NCBI GenBank assembly: GCA_007119395.1
Contig: SKPS01000367.1
Coordinates: 1-6,521 of the forward strand
Reading direction: 5' to 3'
Origin: Lentimicrobiaceae bacterium
GTDB lineage: Bacteria > Bacteroidota > Bacteroidia > Bacteroidales > SKPS01
Length of the DNA stretch: 6,521 bases
Shown one piece after another: positions 1 through 4,372 of this stretch (positions are counted from its first letter, which is position 1; every line of letters starts with the position of its first letter). Under the pieces are notes generated by a model. The model was given only the letters and a program-made list of their open reading frames with translations. It did not search any database and was not told the DNA's origin. Both the position numbers and the translations under genes were made by a program.

Positions 1-784
1 AAAACCGAAGCCACTCTGTTACATCCTCATGGGGTCTTTGTGACTGGCAACTTCTGAGAACTCGGTAGTAGTCCGTTTTCCTGTGTTCAATTTCATGCTC
101 AAGGCTGACATACTGAATCCATTTGTAACCTTGTTTTAACAAAAGCAAAGTAGTCAGCAATCTGCTCAAACGGCCATTCCCATCTTGAAATGGATGAATG
201 CTGACAAATTCGTAAGCGAACAAAGCACATTTTACCAAGGGATGGGTCTCGGCATCATTGACGTACCAATCAATCAACCGCTTCATGGCCTCCTGGGTGG
301 GGAATCCTGCTTCAGTGGTTTGAAAAATGACCTGTCGTGTTCCATCGGGAAGATGAGCTTCCACCACATTGCTGTGCTGTTTGTAATCCCCTCTGTGCCA
401 TTCATCTCTTTTGCTGTGCTTTAATAATATGTTGTGGAGGTTTTTCAAGCTGTTCTCTGTAATGGAAATATCCTCAAACGACTCACTAATAATATCGAGG
501 GTTTCAAAGTACCCAACCACCTCCTGTGAGTCTCGATCTGAAATACGGGTGATGTCGATTTCATTCAGCAATATTTCCACCTCCTCATCTGACATTTTTG
601 ACCCTTCAATCCGTGTGGATGCCCCAACGCTTCGAACCGTGGCAATTGTTTTCAACTGTTTCAAACTTTGGCCTTCTCTCTTTTCAATCGAAGTCCATGA
701 GGCATCAAAACGATCAATTTGGCTAATGAGCCTGATCAGCTTCCAATCCATATTTAACCGAAAGGCATATACTTCATTTTCCAT
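1..784 (-). CDS. Fic family protein, probable AMP-transferase (3' end cut by window edge)
   Basis: I translated this frame by hand: 261 codons are open with no stop, so the C-terminus lies beyond base 1. A canonical Fic active-site loop, HPFQDGNGRLSR, sits at residues 197-208, with catalytic His197, the Asp201-Gly-Asn-Gly phosphate-binding stretch and Arg205/Arg208. An N-terminal inhibitory-helix motif [S/T]xxxE[G/N] is present as S56-TRI-E60-G61, as in class II Fic proteins, where the Glu blocks productive ATP binding. Residues 140-165 fit the flap hairpin that docks the target. Family knowledge: such cytoplasmic enzymes move AMP from ATP to a Ser/Thr/Tyr hydroxyl of a protein target. Full-length relatives are usually about 330-380 residues, often ending in a winged helix, so roughly the last quarter is missing here. 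The start at 784 is well bounded because an in-frame TGA immediately precedes the ATG; no clear Shine-Dalgarno is seen. The gene is co-directional with the cargo genes but separated by 111 bases, and a shared function is not implied. The target is unknown. Confidence 0.93.
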   Translation of the reverse strand, partial: MENEVYAFRLNMDWKLIRLISQIDRFDASWTSIEKREGQSLKQLKTIATVRSVGASTRIEGSKMSDEEVEILLNEIDITRISDRDSQEVVGYFETLDIISESFEDISITENSLKNLHNILLKHSKRDEWHRGDYKQHSNVVEAHLPDGTRQVIFQTTEAGFPTQEAMKRLIDWYVNDAETHPLVKCALFAYEFVSIHPFQDGNGRLSRLLTTLLLLKQGYKWIQYVSLEHEIEHRKTDYYRVLRSCQSQRPHEDVTEWLRF

Positions 785-813
785 TCAGCAAATATCGACA
801 TTTTTTTAAATCC

Positions 814-840
814 ATACGATACGATACGATTTAATACGAT
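814..840. repeat. Short ATACG tandem repeat upstream of the Fic gene
   Basis: Bases 814-830 are about 3.4 copies of the pentamer ATACG, and after TTA another ATACGAT follows at 834-840. The tract lies 30-56 bases upstream of the Fic start codon, followed by a run of seven T at 801-807, so it falls where a promoter or 5' leader would be. Copy number is low. A regulatory or slippage role is inference only. Confidence 0.6.
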
Positions 841-870
841 ATTCATCCGAAAGGAATGGCAAAAAATCCT

Positions 871-891
871 CACATCCCCACATCCCCACAT
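871..891. repeat. Direct repeat (CACATCCC, about 2.6 copies) after a stop codon
   Basis: CACATCCC occurs at 871-878 and 879-886, with a partial third copy, CACAT, at 887-891. The tract begins five bases beyond the stop codon of the Asp-box/Calx-beta gene in its direction of transcription. On the transcript it reads as G-rich (GGGGATGTGGGGATGTG) and is followed by six T, but no stem-loop precedes those T, so it does not form a standard Rho-independent terminator. A related repeat follows the next gene upstream. Confidence 0.6.
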
Positions 892-895
892 TCAT

Positions 896-2971
896 TCACC
901 GCTTCACAATCTTCTCTCTGAAGCTGAACTCATTATCTGATACTACATGCAGCAGGTAGATGCCTTGTGCCTGGTGCGGGAGGGTGAGGGTGTGCTGCAG
1001 TACTCCGTTGTCTGTATGTAATTGGTGTTGATGAATCAGTCTGCCTCCCATATCATACACTTGCAGGGAGAGGTTGCCGGGCGGTAACCCTTCGCCGGCG
1101 AGAAGCCAGCTCGCATTGTCGGTCTGACTTACCTGCAGATTGCCGATGGATGCCAATGCCTCCACAGAGGTGATCACATCTGTTGTGTCATGGCTGTTCA
1201 AGTTGCCGCAGGGGTGCAGAACCCGCACAGATACGGTGTTCAATCCGGTCTGACTCCAGGTGTGGGTAATTTGTTCGGTGTTTGAATGGGTGAACTGTTC
1301 ATTGATCCACCAATAGTTGTTGAGCCCGTCGGTGGGGCATTCATGCACCAGCGAGTAGGTCACCGGCACCCCCGCAGGCACAGGCCCGGGGAGTGACGAT
1401 TGTATCTCCACTTTACAGGAGTCTAAATACCAGAGTTGCACCGAATCGAGCAGCGGCTGACAGATGGAGTTGTCGGTGATCTCAACATAGATGGTGCGGT
1501 GGTAGGGCACTATGGGTTGGTCGGGGAGGGTGTTCTGCTGCGACAGTATTCCGGAGGTGTCGTGCCAGATGACAGAATGAGGCCATGCGCCTCCGGTCAG
1601 ATTGGCGGTGAAGCCTGTCTGGATGCTCTGTGAACAGATGATTCGCTCCGGCGGGTTGATGCTGTACGAAAACGGAACGGGCACTTCGTCGTGAATCCAG
1701 AAGGTAGCGGTGTCTTTGAAGAGGGTGTTGTGTATCACCACCGAGAAAAACTCAGGTCCTTCGACAATGGTATCATCGATCACCACGATGGGGATTTCGG
1801 CAATATTCATTCCGGGCAGAAACACCACGCTGTCGGGGATATGCACAAAATCGACTCCGTTGGTGGCGGTGCCGAACATGTCGTCGAAATGAACCACCAT
1901 GGTGTCCTGTGCCGGGAAATTGAGTGCAACATAGAGCGTACCTGTGCCACAGGGTTCATAGAGCGGCGTGGTGGCCGACACATGGGATACCCGCCGGGTG
2001 TAATCGGATCCGTTGGTGGTTCTGTAAATGACCCCGTGGAATTCCAGGGCATACACTGTATCGCGGTTCAGACAGTGAATGTCGGTCACCATTTCGAGAA
2101 AACAATTGTACCTATCGTGCCACTGCCATGTGTCACCGCCGTCACCGGTCCCCATGATCACACCACAGGTTGCGACAGGAATAGAAAAGGATCTGTATCC
2201 TCCGAGGTAAATGGTCTCCTTGTCTGCAAAGTCGAAACTGTTAAAATATATTAGGGGCTCGTATGCCTGGAGGCTGAAAGCCCAATTAGCTCCCTGGTCA
2301 GTTGTTTTGATGATAAAGAGGGAGTCCTGGGTACTCTTGACCCCATACCATGTTGAATCGGAAGGGAAGAGTATTCTGTAACCCGGCCAGGAGGGTTGTG
2401 ACGACCATGTAATTCCGCCATTATGAGTGAGGTAAATGGAGTCGGCATCATGTACATAACCGGTGTCGGGGTGGAGGAATTCGTAGGAGAACCAGGTTGA
2501 AGAGAGGCCGGAGAGCATGGTAATCCACGTAACCCCACTGTTGTTGGATCGAAGGAGTGAAGTGCCGGCCTTGCCGATAACGGTGGTGTCGTTCAGGAAG
2601 ACCATGTTGTTAAAGTTATGCGGTAAGATTACGGAGTCCCATGACACTCCCCAATCAGAGGAGGTGAAGAGCAGGTTGTTTCGGTGAATGGCCAGTGTGG
2701 TTGCATCAATGAAGCTGAGGGAGCTGTTGATGGCATAACCGGCTCTGTAAAAAGCAGTATCGAACGTAATGCCACCATTGGTAGTCAACAGAAGCGTTGT
2801 GGGAGAGATGGCTCCACCTGTGTTCGCATCGTAAAACTTCACCTGGCTGACATTACCCAGGCCGGAGTTGATTATGGACCACTGCGCATGCAATACCATC
2901 GGCGCAAAGGCCATCAATAAAACAAACGTAAGCCGACATACAGTTTTCATAGCTTTTCTTTTTTGAACCAT
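896..2971 (-). CDS. Secreted Asp-box (BNR/YCF48-like) protein with Calx-beta-like and PKD-like domains and a T9SS sorting tail
   Basis: The 691-residue product starts with a Lys/Arg-rich head and a hydrophobic stretch (about 12-28), with likely signal peptidase cleavage after His28-Ala29, before Gln30. Asp-box-like motifs recur about every 40 residues (near 63-70, 104-111, 142-149, 182-189, 223-230, 276-282 and a degenerate one at 318-324), for example SDWGVSW and HNGGITW. This suggests a beta-propeller of the sortilin/YCF48 type. Residues about 333-427 resemble a Calx-beta domain (GTATNGVDF, then DDTIVEGPEFF). Two Ig/PKD-like modules follow at about 437-514 and 521-602. The last 80 residues fit a T9SS type A sorting domain (LQVYDMGGRLI, QGIYLLHV, ending EKIVKR), although the usual PNP motif at its start is absent. 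Met8 (base 2950) is a plausible alternative start giving a tighter signal peptide; an in-frame TAG at 2987-2989 bounds the longer form. It probably acts outside the cell or on its surface. The ligand is unknown and no catalytic residues are recognised. Confidence 0.9.
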   Translation of the reverse strand: MVQKRKAMKTVCRLTFVLLMAFAPMVLHAQWSIINSGLGNVSQVKFYDANTGGAISPTTLLLTTNGGITFDTAFYRAGYAINSSLSFIDATTLAIHRNNLLFTSSDWGVSWDSVILPHNFNNMVFLNDTTVIGKAGTSLLRSNNSGVTWITMLSGLSSTWFSYEFLHPDTGYVHDADSIYLTHNGGITWSSQPSWPGYRILFPSDSTWYGVKSTQDSLFIIKTTDQGANWAFSLQAYEPLIYFNSFDFADKETIYLGGYRSFSIPVATCGVIMGTGDGGDTWQWHDRYNCFLEMVTDIHCLNRDTVYALEFHGVIYRTTNGSDYTRRVSHVSATTPLYEPCGTGTLYVALNFPAQDTMVVHFDDMFGTATNGVDFVHIPDSVVFLPGMNIAEIPIVVIDDTIVEGPEFFSVVIHNTLFKDTATFWIHDEVPVPFSYSINPPERIICSQSIQTGFTANLTGGAWPHSVIWHDTSGILSQQNTLPDQPIVPYHRTIYVEITDNSICQPLLDSVQLWYLDSCKVEIQSSLPGPVPAGVPVTYSLVHECPTDGLNNYWWINEQFTHSNTEQITHTWSQTGLNTVSVRVLHPCGNLNSHDTTDVITSVEALASIGNLQVSQTDNASWLLAGEGLPPGNLSLQVYDMGGRLIHQHQLHTDNGVLQHTLTLPHQAQGIYLLHVVSDNEFSFREKIVKR

Positions 2972-2992
2972 CTTTATTGGGTGGCACTAATA

Positions 2993-3018
2993 CGACAACA
3001 CCTTATACGGTGTCGTTG
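2993..3018 (-). other. Imperfect intergenic hairpin
   Basis: Arms at 2993-3002 and 3009-3018 (CGACAACACC and GGTGTCGTTG on the plus strand) can pair around the six-base loop TTATAC. The stem is about eight pairs including one G-U on the minus-strand RNA, plus one mismatch near the base. It lies between the stop of the preceding cargo gene and the start of the Asp-box gene. No T-run follows on the minus strand, so a classical terminator is unlikely. It could affect mRNA stability, act as a protein-binding inverted repeat, or be chance. Confidence 0.4.
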
Positions 3019-3030
3019 CACCCTAAACTC

Positions 3031-3048
3031 CCTCAACATCCTCAACAT
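3031..3048. repeat. Direct repeat (CCTCAACAT x2) after a stop codon
   Basis: Two perfect adjacent copies of CCTCAACAT (3031-3039 and 3040-3048), followed by CT, lie eight bases beyond the stop codon of the lectin-like cargo gene. The unit resembles the CACATCCC unit found in the same position after the next gene: both carry ACATCC followed by a pyrimidine-rich step. Confidence 0.55.
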
Positions 3049-3055
3049 CTAAACC

Positions 3056-4372
3056 TCACTTATACACTACCAGCTTTCCGGTGACGATCTCCGTTTCACC
3101 AAAAGCAACCCTGCAGGTATATACCCCTTTGGCAAGACTGATAATGGAGATGGTGAATTCCCGATCCTGCTCATCGGGGCGCAAAGGATGTACCGACACC
3201 AGTTTACCGGCCATATCAAAAATTCTTAATTCTGCTTGTTCCGGGATGGTTCTGTTAAATGCAAAAGTAGCTTTATCGGTCGTGGGGTTGGGGTAGATGG
3301 TCATCTCCAGGGGGCCACAATTCTCCACATATACTGTTACGGTATCCCAGGTGGTGATAAACTTAAAGTCTGTAACCTGCAGCACATAAGTGGTGGTTTT
3401 AGTGGGAACTACGCTGAACAGGGCCTGTTTCGACAGGGTGTCTGTGGTGTTCCCGGGCAGAAACCAGAAGTATTCATACTGCTCCAGATCGTGGGTGCCA
3501 AGTGTGGTGGCATCACCCAAACACAGCAACCGATCTTCACCGGCACCGGCAGTGTACACCGGTGCATTGCAAGGGTAAACCGAAATGGCATCGAAGAAGT
3601 AATAGGAAATTAGACCTACTGTTGTGTCCCATAATTGCGCTGGATGGAAAAATCTTTCCACCTCCATACTTTTAAGGGCTTTAGTGCCCAAAGAGAAAAA
3701 CTGTTCTCCCCCTTTGGCGATGTAAGTTGTACTGATCCGGGTCCAGTTCTCCGTGTCATTGAGAATCCCGGTATGGATGTCTACTGAAGGTGTGTCTGGA
3801 AAGGTATAAGTAACAAGCGATGTTAACAAAGTGTCCTTCGTGAAATAGACTTCTATCTGCTGAATAGCAAAGTTAGATGCTTTTGGAGAAATAATGATAT
3901 GAAAATTCACACAATACACCGAGTCTTTCATCAACGGTTCAGCCAGTTTCGTCTGGATCACCTCCCCTCTTCCACCAAGGAATTTTGCATATAATACGAG
4001 TCCAGCATATGCACTCCCGTGAAAGGCATCTTGACTGACTGAATAAACATTGTTTGGCACACACCACCAATCATAAGGTGTTTCACAACAACAAGCATGA
4101 TATAATTCAATTTCACTAATATGTGTTAATTGGTTATATGTTGGATTCACTGTATCAATGTTTACTGAAAAGGTAGCCATCCAATCCTTTGCGAGATGAA
4201 TATCTGTTCTGTCCTCAGGGCAAAAATAGATATCCTCAAAGCTGCCGTTTGATACAAGATTTTGAGCTGTAGTATCAGAAGTGAACAAGAAAAATGACAG
4301 AAACAGCGGGAGAGCGAATAACATTCTCCCGCTGATTATGTTGCTATTTTTTAATAAACCGGCCACTTGCAT
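3056..4372 (-). CDS. Secreted protein with lectin-like N-terminal region, Ig/PKD-like module and T9SS sorting tail
   Basis: The 438-residue product has a signal peptide: Lys8/Arg16, a hydrophobic core at about 17-31, and a likely cut after Ala36-Gln37 or just before. The mature N-terminus opens with NLVSNGSFED (38-47) and Cys51-Pro. With the Cys94-95-96/Cys104 cluster, VPNN (105-108), the AYAGLV stretch (121-126) and the EVIQTKLAEPL segment, this matches a layout I know from many Bacteroidota exported proteins, probably a jelly-roll, carbohydrate-binding-like fold. Residues about 274-349 look like an Ig/PKD-like beta-sandwich (TTTYVLQVTD). Residues about 354-438 are a T9SS type A sorting domain with YPNP (360-363), the LRIFDMAGKLV strand, KGVYTCRV and terminal KLVVYK. 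It should be exported by Sec, moved through T9SS, and released or anchored at the surface. The chosen start overlaps the upstream gene by 29 bases and has AGGA four bases upstream. Met17 (base 4324) would remove the overlap but leaves no basic residue ahead of the hydrophobic core. The ligand is unknown. Confidence 0.88.
   Translation of the reverse strand: MQVAGLLKNSNIISGRMLFALPLFLSFFLFTSDTTAQNLVSNGSFEDIYFCPEDRTDIHLAKDWMATFSVNIDTVNPTYNQLTHISEIELYHACCCETPYDWWCVPNNVYSVSQDAFHGSAYAGLVLYAKFLGGRGEVIQTKLAEPLMKDSVYCVNFHIIISPKASNFAIQQIEVYFTKDTLLTSLVTYTFPDTPSVDIHTGILNDTENWTRISTTYIAKGGEQFFSLGTKALKSMEVERFFHPAQLWDTTVGLISYYFFDAISVYPCNAPVYTAGAGEDRLLCLGDATTLGTHDLEQYEYFWFLPGNTTDTLSKQALFSVVPTKTTTYVLQVTDFKFITTWDTVTVYVENCGPLEMTIYPNPTTDKATFAFNRTIPEQAELRIFDMAGKLVSVHPLRPDEQDREFTISIISLAKGVYTCRVAFGETEIVTGKLVVYK

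Noticed and set aside
185..809. Two plus-strand open frames (185-424 and 411-809)
   Set aside because: They lie antisense to the Fic gene, whose minus-strand frame carries an unmistakable active-site motif. Their translations show low-complexity Ser/Ile-rich shadows with no domain.
858..891. Rho-independent terminator or G-quadruplex after the Asp-box gene
   Set aside because: Six T follow a G-rich tract on the minus strand, but no stem-loop precedes them. Only two runs of four G are present, too few for a convincing quadruplex.
871..891. CRISPR-like array
   Set aside because: The units are 8 bases, directly adjacent and without spacers; this is a simple tandem repeat.
785..895. Bacteroidota-type promoter (TTTG and TAnnTTTG boxes) for the Fic gene
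   Set aside because: The only TTTG near the start (GATATTTG on the minus strand) is almost at the ATG, mismatches the -7 box, and has no properly spaced upstream TTTG.
1436..2254. Plus-strand open frames of up to 187 codons opposite the Asp-box gene
   Set aside because: They are antisense shadows of a GC-rich coding region. The His/Gly-rich translations have no recognisable family features, and the minus-strand frame is long with clear domains.
3081..3613. Plus-strand open frames opposite the lectin-like cargo
   Set aside because: They fall entirely within the minus-strand gene that has a signal peptide and sorting domain; no domain or start signal supports them.
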